Shown here: one piece after another, positions 47,401-59,399 of the stretch
Layout: every line of letters starts with the position of its first letter
Numbering within the stretch: the first letter of the stretch is position 1
Assembly (NCBI RefSeq): GCF_009730915.1
Contig: NC_052486.1
Coordinates: 23,630,137-23,694,136 of the forward strand
From: Dioscorea cayenensis subsp. rotundata
Taxonomy: Eukaryota > Streptophyta > Magnoliopsida > Dioscoreales > Dioscoreaceae
Reading direction: 5' to 3'
DNA: 64,000 bases
Made by a program: the position numbers and the translations under genes
The notes under the pieces: model-generated
What the model was told of the DNA's origin: nothing
The model's input: the letters and a program-made list of their open reading frames with translations, nothing else
Databases searched by the model: none

Positions 47401-50400
47401 CAAAAAGGAAGATTTACAAGTGTAGGCCATTTCTCTGGAGTAGGGTGGCCTGAACAAAGAAGTGATTGTCAACACCTGTTAGCGTAAAATGTAATAGGAG
47501 AAAGGGATACAGACCACACACCTAGGACCTTGAATATCTTGTCTAGCTGATCAAGCTGAGAGGAGAAGTTTTGAATATCATAAGCGTTAAAGATACAATG
47601 GCAAACTATTGGTGAGAGTAAGCAAGATGCAATGGAAAGTGAACAGGCGATAAAACAAGCATAAACATAAAAGCAACTCCCAGGAAACACAAGTCATACC
47701 TGAAAAGGGTTAGGTGTAGCTTTGACTTCCACACCTTGAAACAATGGTTTTAATGTCAACAATTCAGCAAAAATACACCCAACAGCCCACATGTCTAAAT
47801 GTGATGGAAGGAAATACTTGATAATAAAATATTGAGTGGTCTACTATCATGAACAATGGAGGAAATAAGCTAGTTGAGTACATAACATATGGTTTGCTAT
47901 ATTTCCTTTGAAAGGATACCGACAGCACTCGTATAATGCTTCGCCCCAAGGAGCAATTCTGGAGCACGGTACCAAATTGTTACCACAACCTGTCAGTTCC
48001 AGAACCATCATTAATTTAACTTGCAACTTAGAGACATTTAGACATATTTAGGGAAACAACCACACAAAACATGAAGCTGAAGGATTAAAAAAGAAAAAGT
48101 TCATTCTCACAACCATAAAAACTCATTGTTAAAAAAATAGCCATAAAAATCTGAAATGACCCCTCAAAAACACCAAGACATGAGAACGAGTAATTAACAT
48201 GAGAACTAGCATTCAAGCGAATAGTATATCAGTTGACTCAAGTGTTGCATCTAATAAACATGTTCATTTTGTCTTCATTGATCCCAAAAATATGATATCC
48301 TCACTTTAGAATCTAAGCAGCATTTTTATTTTATGAATGTTCATAGAAGTTCATAGACAAATCTGTCTTGAAGAATACAGAACTTGACAAGCTATACCTT
48401 GTTCAAGGAAGATATCAACAAGAGTAATACAGAACTATGGCAGTAAACAATCTTAATAGACCAAGTGGGAAAAAAAATGCTAACCAAAGAATTCATAACA
48501 ACAAATATTCTAACCTGTGATAAAGAGGGCATTATAAAACTAGCTCGATAGAGTCACCAAGCAAGGAGGAAAATAACTTACAGAAGATGAAGAAATCCAT
48601 TTTAACTCTTCAAGTACTTGCGATGTAATGAAATTGGTCAGAACAAGTTAACCCAAGGATTTCATCAACAAGTAACTTCAATATATATTTCTATAAGGCC
48701 CAATTAAATATTAATAATATGAGGCATGGTTCTAAAATAATGGATGGCCTATTTCATGGATCAAAGATAGGTGACAGATATCATCATTAAACTTGGTAAA
48801 AAACAGAGTGAGTACTCAACAATTATGATTTCCAGCATGCAAAGAAAACTATTAAAAGACAGTAGTACTCTCCAAAAGATAAATTTTGTTCTATGACCCA
48901 TCAGAGTCATAAATGTCTAACCTCACCCAGCTACTTAGTTACATAGCAAGACAAAGCTCTATCAATCAGCCATCAACTAGAAGTAATCTTGGCAGCTGAG
49001 AAGGATTCATTACCCCATTTTCAAATAATGGCTTTAATGGAGCTTGGTATATTCTGGCAAGGCCAAAGTCAGCAATTTTTACAACTCCATGTTCTTCACC
49101 GTCGCCCATAACCTGGTTTAAAGCAAAATTTGAAATTAAGCAGGGAAAATGTTGTAAAACATAATGGCCTATTTATGCTCTATAGTATAACAAGGAAGAC
49201 ATGTTTGAAGTTTACCAATATGTTAGATGGCTTAAGATCCCGGTGTATAATCCAATTGCTGAAAAGAATCCAAGTAGGATTAGTAGGACCTAGTCATAAA
49301 ATATAATTTCTATAATCACAATGGCAAAAGTGTGGGTAATATAGTTTGAGTTTATTTGATGTAGAAAGAATATATTGGGAAATTAAAGGTGACTATGGAT
49401 GGTCAAACCCAACCTATGAAGATAGTTGAGCCCATTGAGCAGCTGCCAAAGCAATGACTTAACTGTATATTGATTAATAGGATGGTTAAGCTTCTCTCTG
49501 TGATGTCTGATAATTTCCTGCATGAAGAAATGATATTTTATTAATATTCACTGGCAATAGGTCAACAAGGGTAACCGAATTGTCCGCTAATTAGAAGTAC
49601 AACATAATATCAACATCACTAAAAAAGAAATAAAACAGGCAACAATTACAAATAAACGTTAACATAACAACCATTTGTGGCTCAAGAGCAATCAAGGAGA
49701 AACATGTTCAAGAAAAAATGCTCAACCGCAGGATACCGGTAGCTAAAGCAAGAAACCCACATTAAGAAGTCTCATTTTTCTTCCTAGTTGTTGGGACAAT
49801 GATTAAAAAAAGGCATCATATTGATGTTTATTAAAAAAAAAAAAAATTCTAAAATTTAGTCAATAGAAAACAAAGGCTTACTGTGCCTATGAATGTGCAA
49901 TTAACAAACTATTTGTGGTAGAATAGAGCTTTGAATTTTTGTTGGTGTTCAAAGAAAAACAGGCGCACAGAAGTGAAGAATGTATCCATTTTCATACATG
50001 CTAGGCTTCAGATATTATCAACTGTGACAAGTAAAAACAAAATAATATGCACATCTTACACTACACTGCATAAATGGGCATAGCTAAGGGGAGAATGAAA
50101 GAGAAATAGTACAAAAAGCATGATGATTATCCTCATGCCATGAATCACTGCATACAGAGATGGTAGACTGAAGTTAGGTGGTTTGTATTGTATCACGCAT
50201 CACTAACAAGATGGCATAAATTGAATTGTTTATGCTCCTCACTTAACAAATAAACAGGCATTTATTCCTTGATCATATTTTAAGAGCGAGCCAGCTTGAC
50301 TTGTACATCATATTTATAAGGTAATCAACAAATCCTAACTACCTACCATTTCAAATTCATATATCACAGAGTACATGTAACTCCCAGATTTAGGTTTAAG

Positions 50401-51770
50401 AGTTATTCGTTGGACATTAAGCTAGCTTACAAATTATTTAAACCATAACTTGGGGGGAAAAATTAAAATCAATAGTTTTAGTCAAAGCAAATTATTATCT
50501 ATCTCTAAATTCAAGAAGGTTTTGCAAAAACTGAATACAGCAAAGAGCTAAAGAACAATGTGAAATGAATGCGGAATGTAACAACAAACAAACAAGTTAA
50601 ATATAGATAGATAGGATACCAGGCAGGTAATAGAAGTAAAGTTCTGCCAGCCCATTGAATACTTACATACAAGTCATGCTCAGCATAGTCAAAAGCAAGA
50701 TATAGTGACATATCAGCATGATTGATGTGCACATTCACAAGTTTGACAACATTCTCATGATTAATTTCCCGTAGCAACTGCATTATAAACAATAGATCAA
50801 GGTAAAATACTTAGTCAAACAGAAGGCATCTGCAAATATATAATCATACATGATACATGTCATCATCAAGATGTCCAACACTAACTTTACTTATGAACAT
50901 GGCATATATAAACAGGAAAAAAACACAGTTCACCTAAAAGATAGATTGCAGGATCAAGAATCACGAACCCTTGAAAAAGAAATCATTGTTGCTTTAAAAT
51001 TTTCATGTTCTTTTTATATGCAACTTCAGTTAACATCATATAAGGCCTCCGTTGCTAAAAATTTTCAACTTCATTATTTAGTGTACAATTTTCACGCAAT
51101 AAATTAACAGATAAACTGAGAGATAAGAATGTCGTCTCGTCTCCATAGATAGATGAAGAAGGAAATCATTCTTCTATGCCGCCACCGATTCATCCAAGCC
51201 GAATTAAATCATCAGATTACAAGAATTTTGCGTATAAAGGAATATCTCGAAGCAGAAATTGGCTTGATTAAACCTAAACCATTCAATACTATGCCAATCA
51301 CAAAAACCTAAGAATTTCAAGCAAGCAGAGTTATCTCGATGTCGAGCTTAATTAACCCTAAACCATTCGCGATCCTATGTTACCACTACCCGGAACCATG
51401 AACCCTAAATCAAGAAACGGATCAGAAAACAAGTTAAAATGATAATATTAAAAATCAAAAATAACGATCTCGCCGAAAAAGGCCAGAACCAGATCAACAA
51501 CCCCGAAATCAGACGATCAACTTCAAAGAATCAAAATTAAAAACCGATGAGACGAATTGGAGGTACCATGATCTCACGGATAGCGGTGGGCGAGACGCCA
51601 TCGCCATCCTTGGATTGCTTGAACTTCTTGATGGCGATGCAGCCTTTGCGTTGCTTAGGCCTCGCCAAGAACACCAGGCCATAGGTCCCTTCCCCGATCT
51701 TGCCCACGAGATCGTAGAGCTGAAGCCACGCCGGGCGATTCCCGCCTCCGCCACCGCGTCCATCCCCCAT
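44452..51770 (-). CDS. CDKE1: Cyclin-dependent kinase E (CDK8 of the Mediator kinase module)
   Basis: Fifteen exons: 51770-51567, 50777-50667, 49517-49414, 49258-49216, 49112-49014, 47989-47920, 47794-47700, 47555-47522, 47449-47365, 47279-47202, 45995-45948, 45525-45493, 45283-45181, 44815-44606, 44520-44452; 461 residues, against 470 in Arabidopsis CDKE1/HEN3. It starts [15 protein letters not shown]; the frame upstream has no ATG. Kinase motifs in order: GEGTYG (P-loop), AIKKFKQ (catalytic Lys), the cyclin-binding helix SPTAIRE typical of plant [29 protein letters not shown] and [11 protein letters not shown]. The C-terminal tail is rich in P, Q, M and G and ends KRRF, as in CDKE. CDK8 with cyclin C phosphorylates RNA polymerase II and transcription factors as part of Mediator; in Arabidopsis HEN3 acts in floral identity and stress responses. 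All catalytic residues are present, so it looks functional. Confidence 0.95.
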
Positions 51771-51906
51771 AGTCCCCGATCGGCGTGAAGCTCCGAGCAC
51801 CGCCGAGGATTGATGTTCCTCTACCACTGCTCCGCTTCTGAACCGATCCACGTCGTGCTTTGAGATGATCAACGATTCATCAACCCTTCTTCTCACGGAA
51901 CCAATC

Positions 51907-51916
51907 TATATATAAA
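51907..51916 (-). promoter_or_regulatory. TATA-like element of CDKE1, at a transposon junction
   Basis: On the minus strand the sequence TTTATATATAG lies about 140 bases upstream of the CDKE1 ATG. Its first eight bases are one copy of the 8-bp duplication flanking the hAT-type MITE, so the transposon boundary falls immediately upstream of the element. If used, the 5' UTR would be about 100 bases. Promoter use is inferred from position and motif. Confidence 0.4.
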
Positions 51917-52548
51917 CTAGGTAGTCAGAACTGGACCGGACCTTCAAACCGGAGGAGGCCAAAGTTCAAGGGTCAAGAGGTACAACTGGGGTTGAACCGG
52001 ATAGAACCGGATTTAATAAATAAAAATATAAAATAAAATACATTAAATATTATATTAATTTTTAAATCAAATACACATCTTATATTAATTTTCAAATCAA
52101 ATACACAACCTATAAAAACAAACAAGTATTGATTCCATATTCAAAACACAATATTTAACAACATTTAGTTAAACTAAACTAATATGAAACACTAAATAAT
52201 ATTAATCTCAAGGCTTTATTAATAATCAATAAGTTGATAAGAATCATTAATTAATAATCATTAAATCATAAGATAATTATTAATTAGATTATCATTAATT
52301 CATAATACTATAGATAATTAGATATAAATATAAGATATTCATATTACCAATATCATATTAGGCTGGTTTATTTAAGTTTTTTTAATTTTTTTAATTAAGT
52401 TTTAAAACCGGGAGAACCGGCCTAGTTCTCCCGGTTCATGGCCGGTTTTCCATTACCCGGTTTTCTGAGCTGAACCGGACCGGCCTAGTGCCCGGGTCCG
52501 GTCCAACCCGGTTGGACCGGTCGATCCGGTCCGGTTCTGACTACCTTG
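51917..52548. mobile_element. Second hAT-type MITE, abutting the CDKE1 promoter
   Basis: Left terminus CTAGGTAGTCAGAAC; right terminus reverse-complemented CAAGGTAGTCAGAACCGGAC. The perfect 8-bp duplication TATATAAA lies at 51909-51916 and 52549-52556. As in the copy at 27492-28380, CCGG-rich ends (GGACCGG, GAACCGG) surround an AT-rich core without coding capacity. The two elements share the CAAGGTWGTCA terminus and overall design and are probably subfamilies moved by the same hAT transposase. Confidence 0.87.
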
Positions 52549-52556
52549 TATATAAA

Positions 52557-52655
52557 TATATAAATAAATAATATATATATATATATATATATGTGTGTGA
52601 TTTTTAAATTTTTTATTAAAAAAATTGTTTAATATATATTGATCATGACAAAACA

Positions 52656-52703
<48 letters not shown>

Positions 52704-53639
52704 TTGTTAATGTTGTTTTAGTGGTTTTTATTAATAAGTTATCCGCTTCGCTCTTATGGATCTTTTGTTTAATTTGTTATTTCTGTTTTGTTATTGTTTT
52801 AAATTTTGTACGAATTTATTTGTCTTTAATATATTATGATTTGTTTTTTTAATTAAAAATATATGGATAAATTAGATAGAAATAATTTACTACTTCCTCT
52901 TCTAAATATGGTTAAAAATATATATTTAAACAAGCTGAAATTATTATTTTATTTTCTTCAAGTTTTGTGTTTGATAAATTAGGACAAAGCCAATTAGGTA
53001 ATGGAATTTCATGGATTATGGAAAGAGGGTAGTTTTTAGTATTGATTGCACTAAATTAATAAGTTTAATAAATAATTTTAATAAAAAAAATAAGCTAATT
53101 TGTTAAATGCTACATTTGGTGGTTTTATTTACAATGAGTGTAAGTTAATTGCATGAGAAAGAAAAGGCATTCTTATATATCGTTCACATCTGGAATACAT
53201 TACATCGAATCATTAAAAAAAATAAATGAATATGGATGAATTATTGCCACCGTGGCAATAGTCTAGCGGTAAAATATTTAATAATAATAAAAATAATAAA
53301 TTGTCTATATAACATATGAGCACATTCAAATATTCAATTTAGGGGTACATTTCACCATTAAATTTTTAATGGTTACAATAGAAAGAAGACCATTTAAAAT
53401 ACATAGTTGGATAATAAAGGATTAACTTCGGGGCTATGCCATTATTTATTAATTTTCACCATATACATATATTAAATAAATCACAATCAATTTTATTTTA
53501 ATTTACATAAATTAAATTAATTGTACATTTTTCCACCATATTTTTCACAATGAAGTGACACGTTATATCATCAAAACAGTGATACGTAGGTGATGACATG
53601 GTGATCCACATCAATGTAACTTTGTCTGGATTTGGACTG
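52557..53639. other. AT-rich gene-free spacer
   Basis: Starts with (AT)n (about 52568-52591) and an ATA repeat, followed by AT-rich sequence with no supported open frame, domain or RNA gene. Confidence 0.55.
52656..52703. repeat. (ATA)n microsatellite
   Basis: About sixteen ATA/TAA units in tandem just outside the hAT-type MITE. Confidence 0.9.
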
Positions 53640-54668
53640 GATTAGTAAGACGCAAATTGACTCTTCTGCGGACAGGACTTGGGTTTGGACTCCTCATATT
53701 CAAAAAACTAGCATCCTAACTGTTGTATACTGTATATGACCATCTTCATCGGAATGACAATGACACTTTTGCTTGCAATAGTTGGGATCAAATATGGAAA
53801 CTCAATGTCCTTTCTAGAACCAAGGTCTTCATTTGGAAGCTTGCCCACAGAAAACTTACCATGGGGGTCCTCTGCTGTCTCAACTTTGGCCCTTTCACAT
53901 TATGCCCTTTTTGTGGTTTGTTTGAAGAAACAATGGAGCATCTCATTTGGAATTGCCTCAAAGCCCGCCACTATTGAAATTTCATTCTTACCTTGTTTCA
54001 AATGAATTCAAATAATATCTCCTTTCTCTCTATAGGCAGGTGGTTTGTTTTCACTGGAGCCACTCGATCTGAGGCAACCAAAGCCAAGGCTATGACTGCT
54101 ATTGTAGCTTGGCTAATTCGGAAGGAAAGAAGCAATTGCATTTTAAAAAATTCTAAACCCCGTCTAGACTTTATTATTCTGAAAGCTCTCCTCATTTATG
54201 ATGATATCCTCAGAGCTTTAGGCAAAATTAACAGGATTGTTTCTCACTCAGCCCATTGATCGCTGTTGTTGTTCATGTCCTTTAGATCTGCAAGGACCAA
54301 GACTGGTACGCGGATAAAATCTACTGTGATTGTCCTGAAGTTGCTCACTTAATCGCAAATCACCATCCCAGTTTGATGAGGAGATTCAACTCTGAAATCC
54401 AAAACCGTTTGTTGCTGAATCACTTTCCAGACACTTCAATTTCCACCGTTCCTAAAGAAAATAACATCATAGCCGATGAACTTGCTACTTTTAAGAGAAT
54501 TAATCCGCAGCTCTCCTTGTTTTTCCAAGGAATGGATCGTCCTTCTTGGCTAAAAGATCTCTGTCAGACTGTCACTAGAGAAACCTCTCTTTCTAATCTT
54601 CTTAGTTTCCTTTTGTGTTCTTTCTATTTTCTTTTTTTTAGCTTGTAGCTCTTATTCTAAAAAAAAAT
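53640..54668 (+). mobile_element. LINE (non-LTR) retrotransposon fragment: zf-RVT and RNase-H-like end
   Basis: The translation contains SWDQIWKLNVLSRTKVFIWK and LTMGVLCCLNFG, then the zinc-binding pattern LCPFCGLFEETMEHLIWNC, the zf-RVT domain found after reverse transcriptase in plant LINEs. After a frame change come an RNase-H-adjacent region (SEATKAKAMTAIVAWLIRKE, LIYDDIL) and the RNase-H-like tail (STVPKENNIIADELATF). The copy ends at nine A (54659-54667), a plausible poly(A). It is 5'-truncated, lacks reverse transcriptase and endonuclease, and has frameshifts and stops, so it is inactive. Confidence 0.78.
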
Positions 54669-54802
54669 ATAACTCCGTCACTGATACTGACTTGATTAAA
54701 AGTAAATAAAAAAAAAACATAAAAGAACCAATTAAAATTTTTATTAATTGAGTGATTAAAATAAGAATTCCGAAATAAACGAAATTTTATTTAAATATAA
54801 AT

Positions 54803-54813
54803 ACTTTCAATTA
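54803..54813. repeat. Left target-site duplication of the MULE
   Basis: ACTTTCAATTA, identical to 63900-63910 and directly outside the left terminus. Confidence 0.85.
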
Positions 54814-55458
54814 GGGAAAAATTACATGCTCACCCTCGTAATTTTCAAAACTTCCCAAAAACCCCTCCTACTTTTTGCACACCCGGACTGACCCTTCCGT
54901 TAGTGTTTAACTTCCCTTTTACCCCTCACCGCTCACTTCAAATGGGTCCATGTTGTGAAATCCCATTTTTTTGGCCCTCGAAAATGGTGGGAAAGGAAAG
55001 CGCCAAATCACATCATGTTCAACCTTTTGAAGGGCTTTCTGCTTGGTTTAACGTTTAAATATTTTACTAACATGTTTAATAATTATCATATCCGTGTAAT
55101 ACTTCCCATCTCCTTTTAACGTTGTCTTTTACATGTATAACTATTCATATTAACGCGTAAATTCTCAAAAGTCTCGCAGAAACGGTGATCTTTTTCGCTT
55201 GATCCGAATTCTGGCAGTGGCACGTGGCGGTGTGGCAAGGGTTATGGTATCCCGTGCATAAGAATTAATGACGGCATTAAAATTTATGCACGCAGTAACA
55301 TAATTTTCCGAACACCCGCTCGCTCTCATCAAGAATGTCGACCATCGCATGCTTAACTTTTTCCTCGGATACGAAGAGTCACCGCTTGTGGAATTCACAC
55401 CATAAATAACCGTAAAGAACCCTCCCGATGGACAACCACTCCTCGTCGCCCCTCATCA

Positions 55459-55485
55459 TCCTCCTCCTCCTCCTCCTCCTCCTCT
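55459..55485. repeat. (CTC)n microsatellite inside the MULE
   Basis: About nine CTC units, bracketed by two copies of GGACAACCACTC (near 55423 and 55493), which suggests a local slippage or duplication. Confidence 0.75.
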
Positions 55486-55946
55486 TCCCTACGGACAACC
55501 ACTCTATCCGAAAGGATGTTTCGTGAACCTTCTTCCTTATCTTGAGAATCGTTTAGCCGCAATCACGCAACAGTTAAACTATCTTTTTCGCTTAAGTCGA
55601 AATGCTCTCATAATCGCCTCGAATGCAGAGGATTCTTCAAAGTGGACGACGGGCAAGCAATTAGCTGAGCATTTCGACTTGGGTAAGAAAAAGAAATTTT
55701 TTTCACGTATTTCGTGATCATGCGAGGATTCTCAGAGGAGGGAGATCGTGAAACATCCTTTAAGACGGGGTTGATATTTATCACTGAGACTTTCGTTACC
55801 ATTTAAGAACATTACGTCAGTGTACAACTATTACGCTCGTGTTTAACCATCGAGATCTTCGCTTTAAGTCCCGACCACGACACACGCCCAATAGTCGCTT
55901 TTTCATGAATGTGTGTTGTTTAACCTTTTTAATGTCGTACGTGCAG

Positions 55947-56040
55947 GTTCAAGTTGATGCGCATGTTATGCAACCGCTGTGAAAGCATTCGAATGTACGG
56001 ACACTTGTTTCAGTATATGAGGGTCGAGTCGTGAGTGTCT
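55947..56040 (+). pseudogene. Duplicated MULE transposase fragment
   Basis: The first 24 bases are identical to 58804-58827 inside the main transposase remnant and encode FKLMRMLCN, part of the MULE transposase after the catalytic core. Both copies follow intron-like sequence; this one has a clean TTTTTAATGTCGTACGTGCAG acceptor-like end. The frame then runs through about 20 further codons and stops. Confidence 0.6.
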
Positions 56041-56520
56041 AAAGTCCGAGCGGACGTTGTAAATGTTAGTAAATGTTGTAAATCTTTTATAAATAAAACG
56101 AAACAAGCTTATTTCGACCGTGAACTTCCCGAAATTTAAACATAGACCTAGTAAAAACAAACAATGTGGGAAACAAAAGAACGCTCATTGTAAACAATAG
56201 AAAATACGTAAATATGTTTTAAACAATGACAACGGTGTTTAAGAAAAAGTTACTCTTTAAACAATGACAACGGTGTAAACAATAGAAAAAGTTAAACATT
56301 ACTCAAGTTACTCTTTAAACAACGACAACGGTGTTTAAGAAAAATACGTAAAGATGTTTAAACAAATGACCCAGTGAGGTACCCATCTTCAACGCGATGT
56401 CGGTGAAAAGCATTCAATTTAAACAATAACATATTATTTAAAATGATATAGACTTTAGTTAAACAATTAACCGCTTTTTTTAAACACTATATGTATCTGC
56501 TTAAACATAAAAAGCTCGAC
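56034..56520 (+). repeat. TTAAAC-motif spacer A
   Basis: AT-rich spacer with a recurrent core (T)TTAAACA. It contains a diverged repeat unit GTTACTCTTTAAACAAYGAC followed by AACGGTGT at about 56249 and 56308, with a related copy near 56214. Confidence 0.6.
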
Positions 56521-57169
56521 GCTTTACACGTAGACTCATGTTGAGTCGAGAACTTTCATTCGAACGATGACAATATGTCTTCCTCGCGACAAGTGACATA
56601 TATTTCCCTTTTTGCCCTTGGGATGGAGGGAAAAATACCGCCCAATCACATCACGCCTAGTCTAACCTCTATGCATACAACCTGCACTTTTTTTGTTTGC
56701 CTTTCTCGACTCTGCTTGTTCTTTTTACATCTTCTACTTCTTCTTCTTCGCCTTCTTTTTTTGTTCTTCATTTCATTTGGTTTTGTACGATTTGGTTTTC
56801 GTCGATATATTATGGAGAGTTTTTGTGGTATTGCTAGATTCAACGGGAGGGAAAGAGTGCTAATGTTCACTAGCCTCGCACTTTTGGGAGTTGGTGTTAG
56901 CGAGATATGTGAGCGATGGGGTCTCAAGTTTCTCTTGTCAGGGTTAAGTTCATCACACCGTATGGATATAAAACGGTTTGCCCTAATCGAAAACGATGTT
57001 GACTTCCAAACTGGATGTGTCACGTCCCATTCCATCTTCAAATGTGTCAGAGTTGATCTTGTCGTCGAGACGTAAAAATGTGCCATCGTCGAATCCTAAT
57101 GAAAAACGAGGTTTACTCGTCAGAAGTTCCTTTTCTTTTTAATTATTCCAGTTGTCCGGGGTCATTATT

Positions 57170-57315
57170 GTTTAAATACGTCCAGTCACTGGGTTAACAT
57201 ATTATACTAGTCCTTTACGTTATTAGTTAATTGCTTAAGTATTTAATTTAACGCTTTAACTATTGTCATTATCGCTTAAAACATTATACTCTCCGCTTAA
57301 CATATTGATCTTTTC
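57170..57315 (+). repeat. TTAAAC-motif spacer B (intron-like)
   Basis: AT-rich block between transposase fragments with words such as GGGTTAACATATTATAC, CGCTTTAACTATTGTC, CGCTTAAAACATTATAC and CGCTTAACATATTG. It lies between the N-terminal and DBD-type blocks and may be an intron. Confidence 0.5.
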
Positions 57316-58629
57316 ATTCGATCAAGTGTCAGCGGGAATTCGTATTCTCGCGAGTGCTCCCATTCATCCCCATGCGCACCCTCAAGCTGCTGGGATGTCT
57401 TCTATCCTCGCCGATCATTCGAAGTGTTGTCGCTGGATATTGACAACGCTTTTGACTGGTGTCGAACATTTCGTGGATGTACTTTCGAAATCATGCAATC
57501 AAAAGGAATTTTTGACTTCAAATTCATAAAGAACGAAAAACATCGGAGCGATCGTGGAATGCTAGCCGATGGTTGTCTGGGCAGCCTTCACGCATCAAAA
57601 AGAGTATAACAAAACTACTTTCGAATCAAGACAATCAACCCGCCACACACTTGAGGTGGTGGCATAGGTTCAGGCGCCACATCCGAAAAACGCCCAAAAA
57701 TGGGTTAGCCAGATCGAGTGATTCTGTAGCTCGCGACCGCCCCTCAGACAAGGCCATCGACATTCGTAGCGACATGTTGCTGGGAACATGGTGTCCACAT
57801 ACCATAGCAAGGTGCTTGGTCGGGAAAAGAGCACGCCCGGTGGTCCTCGACTGCAAGCGACATCTCCAGCCATGATCGCTTGCTTTGGTATGCTGGATAA
57901 GGCGGTCGAGACAACCTTTGCAGTCACTGCGATCGCGGAGAGAGATCTGTGATCGCTTTTAAACGTGCATTCTTTCTTTCGTCAGGGCATGTGGGATTCA
58001 AGAGGGCTTGCGTGTCATCGCTGCTTTCTTGATGGTACCCACCTCCTTGGAAAAATATCTGGGTACACCACCGGCGCCATGTGGAAAGATGGTAACAATG
58101 GTTTTTCCACGTCGCTTTCTCAGATAGTCGACAACCCAGGACCGACGCCAATTGACTTGGTTCATATCTACGTTAGCGACGCCTTATACGAGGGTGGAGA
58201 TTATCATGAGATAATTACCTTCGTGTCTGGATAGGTCCAAGGGCCTCGGGAGTGCACTGCAGAGTCTTCCCTTCTTCGCCACACGCTGCATCGCCTTCGA
58301 CATTTGGAGGCCAATTTCCTACGAAAGCCAAACGTCGACTCTGGGAAGGCATCGAGTGAGGAGCGCCGGTCTCATATGCTTCCGCATTGCGCGGGCATCC
58401 ACCGCTAAAGATTTCGACGATACCGTGAACGAACCGCAGCCATATCACCCAAGCTCATCAACGTCGATTAATAACCCGATATGGCACATCGGTCGAATTA
58501 TCCGCTCGGAGGTGATCATCGAGGGTGAGATGTATCTCGAACATCGCTGAGTCGCTCAATGCTTGATCAAGGAAGCTCGCCATTTACCGCGATCTAAAAT
58601 GGTCGACTCCATAAGGTCTCGCGAATGTT

Positions 58630-58803
58630 GGTTTACACTTTCAACATTTAGTATTACCCTTTAAACATTCTCAATCTTTTGTTTCATTACACTTGTCTCG
58701 ACTTTTAAATATTAATCATTTCGCTTTAAATAATTACAATAATGTTTAAACATGTTAACGAATTATTTAACCATCACCCGCCTTTGTTTAACATTATTTC
58801 GCC
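58630..58803 (+). repeat. TTAAAC-motif spacer C (intron-like)
   Basis: AT-rich block with CCCTTTAAACATTCTC, CGCTTTAAATAATTAC, ATGTTTAAACATG and GTTTAACATTATTTCG, placed directly before the FKLMRMLCN segment. Confidence 0.5.
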
Positions 58804-59399
58804 GTTCAAGTTGATGCGCATGTTATGTAATCCCATGCGAGCAAGCGTAATCAAAACGGGAGAGCTACTTACGCCTGCATATACATCTCGGGTTAGAGAT
58901 CATCGTCGAGGACAACCAAGTCTTCGTGTCGGTCGTCAGTGTCGATGATCGTTACTGGGCTGATCGACCAACGCAAAGAATCTCGCTGGATCTCGCCACT
59001 CGTAACTTGTTCATGTCGGCTAGGTGGCAAGTTTATGGTATCCTCGCAAACATGCTTTGCGAAGAATAATGCAGCATGCACACCAACGTACATCGATTTA
59101 TTAGCGGTACTTCACCGTCGATAATTACAAACCCAGGGCATAAGGAAGCTATATTCCCATACCCGACGATGACTAGCCTTCGGGACGGAAATCGTGAGCT
59201 TTCGCTTATGCGATCACCGCGATTAGAAGGCAGCACAGTGGCTCTAGATCGAAAGAGGATCGAGTCGCAGCGTTGATGTCCGCGAAGTTACATTGCAGCC
59301 TACCGCCAAGGATCCGGCCACAATCGACGATCTTTAGCAAAATGAAACTGCCGCCGACTCAGGGCATTGTTAATAAACCGACGATGACAGTGGAAACAT

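Larger units (their letters stand above)
56812..59280 (+). pseudogene. MuDR-type MULE transposase, degenerate
   Basis: Fragments in different plus frames follow the order expected for a plant MULE transposase. They are: N-terminal MESFCGIARFNGRERVL with IENDVDF and SIFKCVRVDLVVE (56812-57075); KGIFDFKFIKNEKHR and ADGCL (57480-57580, DBD-type block); KAIDIRSDMLLGTWCPHTIA (57750-57810); the catalytic-core start CHRCFLDGTHLLGKISG and AMWKDGNNGF, then IVDN (58010-58140); DRSKGL, then ICFRIARASTAKDFDDTVNE (58230-58440); IKEARHLP and MVDSIR (58565-58617); FKLMRMLCN (58804-58830); a SWIM-like remnant (58985-59070); and VHRFISG with KEAIFPYP, SDGNREL-like and RKRIESQ (59080-59275). Frameshifts, stops and missing blocks separate them. 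MULE transposases use a DDE mechanism; only the first D (LDGTH) is clear here. Inactive. Confidence 0.82.

Noticed and set aside
51771..51896. Longer CDKE1 N-terminus
   Set aside because: The upstream frame begins with GTG and contains no ATG; family members start at MGDG.
52453..52656. Short minus-strand frame upstream of CDKE1
   Set aside because: Lies across the MITE end and an AT microsatellite; no domain.
56575..56811. N-terminal Phe/Leu-rich segment as a signal peptide or membrane anchor
   Set aside because: It is the T-rich 5' leader of the MULE transposase read in frame; the conserved start is ATG 56812.
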